A program made the position numbers and the translations under genes. Below the pieces are notes generated by a model. The model did no database searches, was not told where the DNA came from, and saw nothing but the letters and a program-made list of their open reading frames with translations. Positions 15,636 through 28,300 of a DNA stretch of 64,000 nt are shown here, in pieces. Position 1 is the stretch's first letter, and each line of letters starts with the position of its first letter. The DNA is from Cinnamomum chago (taxonomy: Eukaryota > Streptophyta > Magnoliopsida > Laurales > Lauraceae), in NCBI GenBank assembly GCA_038049695.1, contig CP142453.1:15318001-15382000 (forward strand), read 5' to 3'.

Positions 15636-15989
15636 AAGACCAATGCCCATGGGAGCATTTCTGTACGTATATAACGGACCAACTAGAGAGTTAGAGACCA
15701 CATCTATTATTCTCTATGCAAAAATAGTTATTTCCACTTTTCTAGCCCTTAACACAAGTCTGTAAAATCTACAAAATAGTTTTTTTTATGACATTTTCCC
15801 AATAATACTTTGAGAAATTCCTCTCTTTGACCACCCACAAAAAAAAAATTTATGGAAAGGGGAAAGTGGTTGACATAAAACAAAGAAAAGGAAAAAAAGT
15901 GATGAAAAGGTAAAGTAGAAACGTAAGGTCCCACTATGGGTTACTTTTGTATATTTATTTTATTAGTTTTTACTGGAGGAGAAATTGAG

Positions 15990-16205
15990 TTTTTTTCTTT
16001 TTTGGTATGCCAGCCAAGGGAGATGCTGACCCATGAGAGAGTTCACACAAGTGGAAAGAGAGCCCTAGTACACTCGATAAAATAGCGCACGCATGTGAGA
16101 AAGGAGCCCGTACACTCGAAAAGAAAACCTACACGTGGAAATACAACATACCCAATGACCAATCCCTAAGCAATCAGGTGGAATCTAAGGTTGCCAACCA
16201 CCAAA
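15990..16205 (-). mobile_element. tRNA-related SINE, family B copy 2
   Basis: It shares order and words with the copies at 1220 and 44077: a T-rich start, TTTGGTA, a GGG-rich word, repeated CAAGTGGAAA/CACGTGGAAA words, a degenerate B-box zone near CCAATCCCTAAGC, then GGTTGCCAACCACC. It is more diverged than copy 1, and no target duplication was found. Confidence 0.5.
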
Positions 16206-16415
16206 GCATCCTCTAGTTAAACATAAAGTATAGGATTTTTCTGAGTTTTAACATAAAATATTTGGTCATTTATGAATAAATTAAGACCCAACATTACTTT
16301 ATTGGACTGCAAAGCCAACTTTGCTAAAATACATGTACAGGGGCTTTTTGAAAATGTCTAAAAGCATAGGAGCCTATAGATAAACGAAAGGTTTTCATGA
16401 ACCCTAGAAGAGGCA

Positions 16416-16595
16416 ACTTTTTTTTTGGCTATCGGAGGGTTTCACAATCCTTTTGGGCTGGACCAATCCCTCTGGGCATAGAGGAAAGTTAGGTAAACAC
16501 CCCTGTAGCCCCAGTGTAGTAGTGTAGTTTCGAACGTACAACTTCCGTGTGCAAACCGTGATCCTAAACCAATTGAACTATCCCTTGAAATTAGA
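16416..16595 (-). mobile_element. tRNA-derived SINE, family A, full-length copy
   Basis: On the minus strand it begins with a tRNA-like head. The A box TAGTTCAATTGG (16569-16580) fits the pol III consensus. The B-box-like CGTTCGAAACT (16526-16536) sits about 35 bases downstream. The body runs ACTGGGGCTACAGGGGTGTT to TAGCC, followed by a poly(A) tail (T run at 16418-16426 on the plus strand). A perfect 10-bp target duplication, AGAAGAGGCA, occurs at 16406-16415 and 16596-16605. The body resembles the Au SINE group of plants as I remember it. Confidence 0.8.
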
Positions 16596-16609
16596 AGAAG
16601 AGGCACCTT

Positions 16610-19190
16610 AATTACTACACTTTCATGAACTCTAGCAATGCTCATGTGATGCTCGTGTTTGATATAAATCTCGAGCATGAGAGAATTATTTTAATTTTGA
16701 TTTTTTCATAATTTGATGAAGGAAGGTAGTGCCGACAATAAATCAAAAGGTTAGCTTCCCTTAGTACAACATTAACAAGGATAAACGGTTCTTTCTCTTA
16801 ATAATGCTTTTGTGTTCCCCTCACAAAGAAATCCATGTGGCTCTTTTTCAGCTTAGATGCATATTAAAGTCCACCATTAATTATTGTAAAGAATATAAGG
16901 ATCCAATGAGACTAGGTTGTCGTTATTTCATACGGCTATGTGAGCCACTAGCTATTTATGGTGATGACATGTGATGACAAAAGCATGATAGTTGCAAATC
17001 ACAGTTTTAGGTTCCGTAACACTAGAGTGGAGAAATCAAATAACCAAATGCTGATGTAATTAACATCTCTGAAGGAGTTTAGTGGGGATGAATTATCTTA
17101 ACCTTATCTACTAAGATTAATGGCTTTTTAGTTGATCCATGCTTATTCAAATCACAATGCTTTCCCTTCTTTCCTGTGAATGAGTAGTTAGAGTCGATCA
17201 TTTCTAAGATTTACGACAATTATTGCGTGCGAGGATTTTAAATTCTCTATTTGTTTTTAAAGTAGAATTTAAAATGCTCATATTGAGTCCAGCATTCAAA
17301 AAATTTCAGAGTTCAAATAGGCTAATAGTGACTATTCAGTTAGAGTGATATTATCATCCAAATACAGCATTGGGAATATAGTTAAGGGTAAGATGCTATG
17401 ACACCAATTTCAATAACTCCAAACACTCACAATTCTTTTAAAAACACCGCAAACAAACAAATCTTTAGAATACATGGTAGTTGAATTGATATACACCACA
17501 TTGATCAGTGTGTATAAGAATATAATTTACCTTGATATTTCATTTTATTTTTTAAGCATAGATGATTCTTATGGTGTAGGTTACTTCCATTGAAGTGAAA
17601 ATTTGATTCTACTTTACTTATTCACGAGGAGGTGCACACTGTTAATAACTTGTAATGAATAAAAGTTTTATGCATGAAAATTGAAAACTCCCACATGATT
17701 AAGGCCAATGAAAAATGCAATTCACACTGCTGCCTTAGAGCAGTTTGGATGAGAAGAAAAATCTACTTAAAATCTAAGGATGGGAAGCTTTCTGTTGCTT
17801 TCCATGGAATCAGTATTTTCACGCTATTGAAGAAAGATAGGAGCCCCCACATCAGATCTTGGCAGCACTTTCTTCCTTCAGCAAGCAACATTAATCATGC
17901 GATCTTTCACAGTGTAATAATTAATATTTTTAGTTACCGTTATACAGATGATCCCTTCAATATTCAAAGCTTGGTGATGAATAAAAAAGGTAAGTAGAGA
18001 AAAGATAGTTCGATCCTTCTCCTTAAACAAAAATTAATAATTAAAGTCATTACATGTCACTTTTAACATTAAAGTTGCAATCCACAAAAAAAAAAAAAAA
18101 ATGTGCTTTCTAGATTGCTCAAGGGGTAAAACATTTATTATAATTTATTTGCAGAAATTAGTTTTCTTCTCAAGAGGGAAAGAAATTTCCCTTACATTTG
18201 GATTAATGTCTTTGGAATTGGAATAGGATAAAAAGTCTTAAATAATGCATTATCACTCCTCTTTTTTCCTTTTTTTCTTTTTTGGTAGTTTTGTAATTCC
18301 ATGGACAAACCATTTTTTTTAAAGAATATCTATGAGTCTAGTCAACAAAGCCATCATCAATGAAGAAGACAAAAGTATCAAATAATGGTTCAAGAAAAAA
18401 AAATTAAAAAAGAAATCTGAAAATGCGATGGGCCCACTTAACGATTCTCATGATTTCAACCAAAATCTTGATAGTAAAATTTGCAATCGTAAAAGTCCTT
18501 AATTTCTTCTACCGAAAAGAAAAAAAAAAAGATCTTAATTAAAAATTAACCATTTTATGTTTTTTTAACGTACTGAGCACCAGCTTAGCACAGGCTTATT
18601 CCACTAGTACTTGGATTAATGCTTTTGGAATTAGATCAGGAAAATATGGTCTTTCAAACCCACTAGCACCCACTCCACTTTTTCCCTTGCTGGTTCTGTA
18701 ATTTCATCGACAAAGCCGTTAGAATCTTCATTACCTAATTCAACAATCACCAGTCAAGAAAAAGTAGCATCCAAAGTTTCTTACTTTCACCTTCTTTTTT
18801 GATGGCCCACTTCAAAAGGCATCAAGACCGTACAGTTCGTTGTATGTCGTACATTTGTAAGTTGCAACCCCCCATACTGGCCCCTGCTATTCCCATTGAA
18901 TCTAGACCATTGGTACGGAGATGTTCCTCACATGACTCAAAATCTGATCTAATCTAATAGCAAAAAAGGAGAAAGTGACATCAAATCGGATGGTCCACAA
19001 CAGCTTTTTCCAATATTCTAGTGACAATTAAAGAATAGATATATCATGTGGTGTCATGAAAGGGGCAGTTAGGTGGTTAAAGTTGGGGGAGCCGAGCCAG
19101 CCCTTTGATGGTGGTGGTGGTGGGCCCCACACAAGGGGCGTCGGTGGGGATCTCTATCTATTCTCTCATGTATTCATCGTATGTGCATGA
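16610..19190. other. Gene-free AT-rich region
   Basis: No exon, RNA gene or transposon with recognisable ends was seen. Homopolymer A and T tracts are frequent. The longest open frame, near 17674-17997, has no family motif and no splice partners. Confidence 0.5.
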
Positions 19191-19194
19191 TTGC

Positions 19195-19465
19195 TGGTCG
19201 CGAAAAGCTCTAAAACTTCCATTTTATTAATGGGAAGTGGTATTGATTATGCTATTCATTATAACGCCGTTAAGGTTCCGTTTCTTATTGCGTGACGCCC
19301 GGTTTCCGATGAGCGAGGTTCGTTTCCGTTACGTTCTATTTACGGAGGTGGTAGCGGAGTTACCGAGGGGGATTTTTCGAGTTTTTCACATTCCCTCCTC
19401 AGACCGAAGGTTTAGTTTTAATAGACTTTGGATTCTGGCGCCATTTCGCTCTCACGTAGGGAGGG
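19195..19465. other. Unexplained CpG-rich patch
   Basis: About 270 bases contain many CG dinucleotides (GACGCCCGG, CCGATGAGCGAGGTTCG, GTTACCGAGG) inside otherwise CpG-poor sequence. A 91-codon open frame crosses it but its product is unlike any family I know. It may be a young insertion, a promoter fragment or organelle-derived DNA. None of these is shown. Confidence 0.35.
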
Positions 19466-20402
19466 AAGAAATAGATAACAGTTTATATAATTTATACTGG
19501 GCCCACCTTTAATCGGCCCAATGTCGAGAGGATAAAAAAAAAAGAAGATGGGCCTGATCTCCAGAGACAAAAGAAAAAGAATAAACCAGCCCGATCTATA
19601 CAACTACTTTTTTCAACTCGAGTCAATTTAAAGTCAACTTAGACGGTTGATAGTTAATTTAAATCAATTTTAAGTCATACAAACATGGCAAATAGATTAT
19701 AATTTTACACTCATAAGGTATTATTTACTCTTCAATTTTATCATATGATCAAAATTATAATGTGCGCAGCTGTTGAAAATGAAGGGCCAGGAGATTTAAT
19801 TTGTCTAATATTTCATAATTTATTTGTCAACATCTAGACCTTTGCACGACATGCCTCCATCCATTAACATGCATTTAGGTGGGCCTTACTAAAAGGAAGA
19901 ATTTTTATAGATAAGACCAATGGCTTGATAGCACTCTTTATATAATAAAAATAAACAAATAAATATAAATATCATTAAAAATACCGTTCTATATATATAT
20001 ATATTTTCCTATATGCACTTTGCTTTTCTTGTAATGTTTTCATATTTTTTATTGCAATATTTCATAGAAAATTAAAGACTAGTCTAGGTGTATATTTCAA
20101 CCTTGTGATCTTTGTCTCCAGGAAAGTGCAACATATCAGAGAAGTTGGCTCTGGAGTGATTAGAATGGAGAAACAAAATTCATTTGTCCAACCTCAACAT
20201 AATAGAAACAAGACTTTAATGATAATGATAATGATGATATTTCAATTTACCATGATACTATAGAAATATTGTCAATATTTGTAAAAGTGATCTGTGTTTG
20301 ATATTGCTACTTGTATTAATCAAGAAAATGGCTTGGCTTCACATGGATTCCCACCTATCGGTGTATAAGAATGCATATTGGTTGTATCAGTGATGTGAAA
20401 TG

Positions 20403-20513
20403 CACTACCACACTGGGGCTACAGGGGAGTTTACCTGGCTTTGTTTTGGGCCCGGAAGGATTAGTCCAACACAAAGGATTGAGAACCCTCTAATAGCAAA
20501 AAAAAAAAAAAAG
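20403..20513 (+). mobile_element. SINE family A, 5'-truncated copy
   Basis: It matches the 3' part of the copy at 16416-16595: CACTGGGGCTACAGGGG, GTTTACCT, GGGCCCGGAAGGATTAGTCC, ACCCTC, TAATAGC, then a poly(A) tail at 20498-20512. The tRNA-like head is missing. A perfect 14-bp duplication, AGTGATGTGAAATG, flanks it at 20389-20402 and 20514-20527, so the truncation happened at insertion. Confidence 0.85.
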
Positions 20514-20529
20514 AGTGATGTGAAATGGT

Positions 20530-22668
20530 GTATTGGTTGTATACTTGTGATCTTTTTTCAGTTTTTTTCTGTTAAATATATAAAATAAATCTTATAACAG
20601 CTTGAAATACATTGCATTAGCCATACGTATCAGCTGTATCGAAGATATATATAGGTGAGAAGCAGGCATCTGATCAATAAATACTCCATCAGTTTTCTTT
20701 CTTTCTTTCCTATAATTTTGGTGGGTTCTGAGCAGATATTAATTTAAAATTTTGACCACAGTCAAAGTTTAGAGTGGGTTTTGGCTCTGACTAAAAGTCG
20801 TTTCATGCATTTATTTTATAATTAAAAAAAATCATTTCACTCATTTATTTTCTAATTAAATATATATATCTCTTTTAAAACTAGGAGTAATTTTTTGGTA
20901 AAAGAATTGATAACCCAAATCAGACCTAATGCAGGTTTGGGTGGGGATTGGTTTAGGTGGGGCATGGGTAGGAAGCAACAGCTACACATGCCATTATGAA
21001 GAAGGCCCACCTTTGAATTGGGTGGAATTGGATCCATAAGAGGGGTCTTTCACCACTGTGATTAGAAGATCCAAATTGTTCAGCAGCTGGTCTAATCTTC
21101 TGATTTGCCAGCTTTCAATGCATGCTAGCATCATCCCATCATCCCTGGCAAGGCCCTACAATCCCACGGACCTGCTGGATCGAATGTTGGGCCCTACCCA
21201 GATCCAAGACCATAATTCCCTACCAACAGATTAGTGGTCTACAAGTATACAGCTGAAATAGGATGAATGGATCATGGGATTGGTGATTGGTCAAATAGAA
21301 AGACTAAACAAACATATGGTTGCAAGTTTTTCTGTTAATGGACAAGCATTAATTTTTAAGATGGATCTGGTCACAATAGAGCAATTTATGATTCCCCATG
21401 TGCGGCCCATCTATGATCAATGCAAATCTTTGACAGTCAGTCACCTAATCCTCGGGAATTGGCATAGATTTTAATTGGCACAGATCTTAACTATTATTGA
21501 TTACCAGCTTCAATGAGAGAATATATATATATATATATATATATATCTACTTATGAAAATGCTAAACTTAGGATCCTTAAATTAAAGATTGATGTCATTT
21601 GATGGGGACCATTCCTAGAAAATCCCAAACACATATTTCCGTAAAGGAGAATTTTCTCCTACTAGCTCTTTGTGGGCCCCGCCCCAGTTGGGCCCACCAC
21701 TGATCAACACAGAGTGGCATTTCCTTTCTCATACTTATCCCCCCATTTTTATGCTCATTAAACCTTCATTAGGAATTGGATTGAATCTAAAAAAACAAAC
21801 TATAGTTAAAAGATCATTAAATTCTAAGGCCCTTAAATAAAAGGACAATGATAATTTAATGAGATTGATTTCTCGTATGACCCTTGTCCGTAAAAAAGAT
21901 CTTTCCATCTATCCTAATCCCAATGACACTACATCAAGTCGAGCTGGACCTTATAAGCACAATATGCATTCTACCTGCAGATGAAAATCTTCCCTACAAT
22001 GAGACAATCCCCCGTATGGTGTGCATTCAAATGGGGGCCCACAAAGGAATTGCAAATTACCAATTAAGATCTTCCACAACATAAATTTTAGGTTATCCAA
22101 TATAACGATGAATATCAATCTGATTATGAAAGGGTCATGCAAATTGATGGCATATGTGGCTGACTCCTTTCTCCTTACGTTTGGAGTTGAATCTGTTTCA
22201 CATCCATGTCGGATTTGGATCCAAGTCTGTAATAAAGCACTAATGAAGTATGGAAATGTAGATCCTCTGCTATAAAGGCAGCTAGGGTTGGTTGTACTGC
22301 TATGAGAAAATGTGTCTCCATGCATTATTATTGGGCCATTCATCTCTTGGCCCTATCATAAATTTCTAGTCATTTGATGCAAGACCATGCTGTCATTGTA
22401 GAAAATGGGCCCAGATTGGAATATCCAAACATATCACTGTCCACGGTGGTGGCTGCAGAACAAACTTGTCATTGTACCTTATTTTCACAAGAAAAGCTAA
22501 AGAAATAAAAAACTTACAATGAAACACTAGAGTAACATAAAAACTATATAAAACATATGAAATTTCAATAATGCATTCTTGAGCTTCAATCAATCCTTTT
22601 TAAAGTCTTAAATTGTATGACAAGTATTTGATTTGATCTTCAGTTCTTTTGTTCCATCTCATCCTCTA
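20530..22668. other. Gene-free region with TA microsatellite
   Basis: No gene was recognised. A (TA)n run lies at about 21521-21546. Scattered TGGGCCC-type words are typical of the intergenic DNA in this window. Short open frames near 21951-22343 have no family signature. Confidence 0.45.
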
Positions 22669-23177
22669 GGGCACGTTTGTGTAAAGGCAACTTCCATGGA
22701 AAGAAGAAATTGCCACATCAACAAGTTCCATGGTTTTTAAATTCCTTAGAAATGGTTTTATGAGGAAATTAGAAATTCATATTTGGTGCAAAAAGGTTTT
22801 TCTCGATGAATTAGTACTTATGTTGTTTGGTGCAGCTATAAATTTCTTTAGTGAAAACTACTTTTTAGTGAAAACTATTGGGTGAGTAGGTTGGTATGTA
22901 TGTGAGGTGGGTGAGGTTGGGAGGGGAGGGGAGGAGGAAGAAAGAGAGTGGCTGGGTGGAGCAAGGATGAGAGAGAGGAAATTGGGGGGTCAGTTTTCCG
23001 TGGAAATGGACTTCCCATACCCCCCCATAGAAAGTCTATTTCCATGCCTAAAAAGAAAAAAACTGATGTATCGAAAAAACATTTCCGCAAAAAACTATCA
23101 CACCAAACACATGAAAAAGAAGTTTTCCGCATAAAACTACAACCTTTTCCGCGGAGATGGGCTACACAAACATGCCC
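22669..23177. mobile_element. Tourist-like MITE (PIF/Harbinger type), about 509 bp
   Basis: The ends GGGCACGTTTGTGTA and TACACAAACATGCCC form a terminal inverted repeat with one mismatch in the first 15 bases. Flanking triplets are CTA and CTG, an imperfect 3-bp duplication. The interior is non-coding and carries CCATGGAAA and TTTTCCGCGGA words. It shares these and its ends with the element at 41150-41679. Confidence 0.7.
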
Positions 23178-23454
23178 CTGAAGTTGCTTTCCCTCTTTTC
23201 CAATTCTTTCTAACAAAGAAGTCCATATTTCTCATATATTCTAATTATGGAGGTTTTTAATATTAAAAAAAAAACTATTATTTTCTTTTGATTTTTGATA
23301 CACTTGGAAACTGATAACAGAAGTAGGCTTTTAAAACCGTACGTTTTACCTTAAAAAAAAAGATGCCTGTTTAGTTTTCTTTTCCAATCATCACATGATG
23401 CTTCTAGTCGTTACTCAATGACATGGCCTTATAATTCCAAATTTCTTAGAGAAC

Positions 23455-23545
23455 GTGGGATGGCCCAAGTGGTGACGAGCGTCACTTCTCACCCACCAAG
23501 GGCCGACCTCCATATATGATCCTGGGAGTGGTTGCTCCTGTCATA
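23455..23545 (+). mobile_element. Possible tRNA-related SINE fragment (family C-like)
   Basis: TGGCCCAAGTGG fits the pol III A box and a weak B-box-like GGGCCGACCTCC follows about 40 bases later. The CACCCACCAAGGG segment resembles the head at 54541. There is no poly(A) tail and no target duplication. Confidence 0.35.
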
Positions 23546-24348
23546 TGTAGACTTATTTTTAAAATTCATATGAAAATTTTAAATTTATTTTTAATATATA
23601 TATAAAATTTATAAATTCACATGAAAATTTTAGATTTGGCCCCAAAGTGTAACAGTTTATTTGGATCATGGCCGATAACTCATTTAATGTCAATAAAAAA
23701 AAATCCAAGTTTCTCTGTGAAAAGGAGTATGATAATATTAAACCATAAATCATGATGGAAAGGAAGTAGAAGTTCCAACTTCCATGGCAATGGAGAAGGG
23801 AGTGGGTCCCACCCCCGCTCCCACTCTTCACTCCCAAACAGTCCCCACCGACACCACGCATATGACTCCTCCATCTATGATTAAGCGCCTGTCGACATCT
23901 TTTTGGCTGTCTTGATGACTACTTGCCCATCCATTCATTCATTCATTTATCGTGCTAGTCTGATAGAGACTAAGAAGCATATATATAGTTATATACAGAT
24001 CATGATTTTCTCGTTTCAGGCGTACCTTTCCTGTCCCTTCCATTCTCTCTCAATTATAATCATGTGTGGGCCTCTCTCAATCGGCGGCTGACACGTCTCC
24101 TCTAATTAGTGATGGGCCCGACCAAAGTGGTGGGCCCTTAAAGTACGGCACCAATGAGAAGGCGTTGATCTTTTTTTGGTGTATTGGGTGGGACGATTAG
24201 GTCATGTGAATGCCATGCCCTCCTCATGTTCCCATTTGTATTATTACCACCGACACCGACAGTCTCTATGCAAGTCTCTGGTTTTATTGGTGCGAGTCTT
24301 CCACGTTCGGTACAGGATCATGAGATGGACCTCAATGTGTCATATATA

Positions 24349-25354
24349 GGCCCAGTTTGGCAAATCTTATCTATGTGAAATAGATATGCGTGAAATAGAT
24401 CTATTTCAAATGGCCCCATTTGAAATAGATGTTTTAAAAATAGTGTGTTTGGTAACATAAAAAAATTGATTAAAATAGATATTTTTAAATCAATGGTTGA
24501 AAGTTTTTCATAAATATTTCAAGATGCATAAGAAATCAAGCATTAAGATTTAACGTCATAACCTTGTTTAGTCTTATAAAGAGAATTACTGGTTTGGATC
24601 TTGCATTTAGGGCCCATGGATTTTTAAAAAATAGATAAAAATATCTGGCTTTTTTTGCTAATATCTCACAATCCATAATGATCCAACGGCTAGAATTTGG
24701 ACCCATAGTCGTGCCTGGTCTTTTTAATATATCCAATGATTTGGATCATGATTTATGGTCCCACAACTTATAAAAAAAGACCACTTGCAGACCCTTTCAA
24801 AACTCAACCACCAATAATTTTTTAAACCAATGGTCCATGATGTTTCTTAAATTCCTTGAGATCTATGAGGAATAAAGTATTAAAATTTGGCAGCATAGTC
24901 GTGATGAACCTTGCAGAGGGAACAAACGGTTCAGATCTTACATATGGGGCCCACAAAAGTAAAAAAAAGTTGATCAAAGGGCCTGGAGTATTTTGCAAAT
25001 ATCTCAACATATAGGAAGATCCAACGGCTAAAATTTGGACACGTGGCCGTGTGTGACCGTCTCAATATTTCTAATGGTCTGGATTATGATTTTGGGTCCT
25101 ATAAACTTAAAAAAAATGAAAAAACCGGTCTACCTAAAATGACCGTCAGTTTCACTGTAGCATAACCGTCTATGCGCATCAGCTTTAAAGTCTGTTTCAA
25201 ATGAGCCTTCTTCTGGTGTTTTTTCAATCAGAGGCAATTCCTCTTAAGGTGGTTTGAAATGGATGTGGGAAGAACACTTTCCAAACAAACTAAAAACGGA
25301 TTGAATCGGTTTTAAGAGAATAAGAGGTGTAAAGTAGAGCCGCCAAACACCACC
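24349..25354. mobile_element. MITE-like element, about 1 kb, with internal duplication
   Basis: The left end GGCCCAGTTTGGCAAATCT and the reverse complement of the right end, GGTGGTGTTTGGCGGCTCT, are partial inverted repeats sharing GTTTGGC. Inside are two diverged copies of a roughly 331-bp unit, starting near 24484 and 24818. Each carries a TTTTAAA(T/C)CAATGG start, a GATCCAACGGCTA(A/G)AATTTGG motif and a GGGCCCA motif. There is no coding sequence. The superfamily and target duplication are not resolved. Confidence 0.45.
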
Positions 25355-25359
25355 ATAGT

Positions 25360-28300
25360 CTATAGGATCAAGATAATTCCAGGCTTTTGGTTTTATTGAG
25401 ATAATACTAAAAAAACACCAATGGAGGTATAAAACTAAAAGTAAAAATTGAAGCTAGATGTAACATAGTGCCCCCAAGTAACAAACATTGAATAAGTAGG
25501 AATTGGTTACATAGAGTTGTAAAAAATGAAGATTAACGACGAGTTTCTAAAAATTAACATTAAATAATATTTTATTTTAAAAAAAATGGAATCCAAAGAA
25601 GATGCTATATGTAAAATATTTATGTGAGGGCCTCTTTTGTTTGCATGGTATAGAATTCATAAGAATTTATGATAAAACTGATTTCAATGAATGATTATTC
25701 AATATATGAGAGGTGAATGATATAAGGTGGAGATATAAATGGGAACCCTAACTTTCCTAGTATATAATTTACTAGGGTAATGATTGGGTCTCCACTGTTC
25801 CACTAAATTAGAGTTTATTTGATGACATTTGTGGATCTTTAATATTATTGTCAATTCTAGTCGTTCTTATAGGTAGACATTTTTTTGAATTTCTACAAAG
25901 TCGATTCTATGTAAAGAAATAGGTTCTAAATCACATTTCATTTGAATTATGAATTGCATAACACGAAATATCGATGGAGCCACCTCCCTTCCACATAAAT
26001 AACAAGGGTGTATTCCTTAGTTAGCATTGATGCATGGTGAGGGATTTAGTTAAGTATATTTATGTGTATTAAGTATAGGTCAATGTGGGTGGGTGAGTGT
26101 GTGAGTATTTACCTTTTTAAAAAAGAAAGGAAGAAAAAAAAAGAAAAATAAGGACGGGCCCTAAGCACAATCAATGGCAATGGGACCATAAAAGCAATAC
26201 CCAAGCCCACCACTATTGGTCCTCTTTAAACCCAGCCCATTCCCTTCTCTACCTAACCATGCTTGAGGTCGTGGGTTATTATTAGCCATAGAAGCTAACA
26301 TAAATTGAATGTTACCAAACATTATAATTAGTTGACACTTATAAATTTGTTTGGGACATTTATTGTCACCTAAACTTTCGCTAACAAGCATTCATAGTAT
26401 GTTCTCCATGTGCCAAATCCTCTTGAATTTTGATAGCTATATTATCATAAAATAACGATAAATTTGTTTCTTTATGTAAATTGATGTTATCACATTTTGG
26501 GATGGATACAAAATATCAGCAACATTTGTTGCACTGACGGAACTGGGCCCAAAGACCTACCCTAGAAAAGTAGGGTATGGGCCCTTTTTGTCATCCCAAC
26601 TGAGAATTCAGTCTAGGCCCAAAACTCGCATGGACCATACCTTATACCTGTTTATCATATTATACTACAATTATAAAAAAAAAAAAAATACACCATATAC
26701 AATATACCTACTTACGTACAACAAAAACATTTTGTATTAGGAAAATATTCAAGTAATAACTAATTCTCATCTATTATATGTGAACTTTTTTGCAGGCCCA
26801 ACTAGCAATCCATCCAAACCTAGCAACCAACATGGAACCCCTTTATAGTTAGGATTAGCACACCTCTGAATGGATTGAATCATTGGATCGAGGGTTAAAT
26901 ATATATATATATATTTTAATAAGAAGCCATTAAACTTGTGGGCCATGGATGAAAGGGGTCGGGGCATGAGTTTGGGGTCAAACTTGATACTTGTGGTGGT
27001 TTCACATAGATCTTTCCATCCCCCCTATTCCATCCCCAAATGAGGCCCACAATTGGGCCCCACAAAAAAGTTCTCATATCATATGTGAGAACTAGTTCTC
27101 ACCTAAATATTACCGTATCATATATTACATGGCATATTATATATGATAAATGTACTTTACATATGTCTAAATAATAGCCGGAGAAATGATCCGGGTCCAG
27201 ATCCAATCCGGTCCATTAAGTCTAGACATGGGTCTAGGACATGTTCCAGAAGTAATAATAATCATGTCGGACCAGGAGTACACCGTGGACCCGACTCCAA
27301 CCCAGGATGATTTGGGTTACTTTGAACTAGGAAGTAAATCTGAATTCACCAGCATAGCTAGTGAACCATTTCCATGTATTTGAGACCGACAGATTATGAT
27401 CCAGACCATTGATCAGATGGTACCCACGTTGATCGTAGATAAAAAATCTACATGATCGGTATTTCAAAGATAGTGTGATCCTTGACCTGTTTCTTCGTTG
27501 GAATTTCAGAGAATTTATGGCTGCGGTAGTTGAGCACCCAAAAATTCCACCAAAAATCAAGGGGGCCTAGAGTTTCAAAATTTTGTAGCGCAAAAGAGAC
27601 CTTTTAGGTGGGTAGAATTTTGGAATTCTTGTGAAGGAAACATGACATTTGTAAATATAACGTAACGTGGAATTTATCTGAGGAGTTCACCACCAGGGGG
27701 TGGTGGGGCCCATCATTACTGGGCCACATTTCCGAATTGGCTAGCCCAACAAACACAATCGTCATGAAGGCTTTGGACCTATTATTCGTCGGAGAATCTT
27801 CAAATTACCCTCCTCAAAAATAATGGAGATGTCGGACTGAGAGTCTGGTACTCTGGTTTTCAAGACCTGACCTCCCCCCCACCACATTATTCATTTCCTT
27901 CATTTATGACCCATAAACCCTAATCATCAAAGCTGTGACCTTTTGCTCCTTCACGCATTCTATGTGGTCCACATTCCACAAGCACCCATTTTCCTTATAA
28001 AAGGGTCCCCCACTTCCCCCATTGTTCTTTTGGGGATCCATTTCCATGAGTCTTATATAGGAAGTTCCTAAGTCCTAACCCTTTGATCAGTAATATGCAA
28101 ATTCGAGATGAAAAAAAAAAAAAAAAAAAGGCACTTAATAGACAAAAGCCAAAGAATTGCTAGCATGTTTGTCTTAATCTACTATGTTTAAGACACACTG
28201 AGAGCCCAGACCTCGGGGTTGACGTCGCTCTATCATCTGATATATTTCTTTACTAGAACTCAAAGAATTTAAATTTATGAATTCTCTAAAAGTTGTCCTC

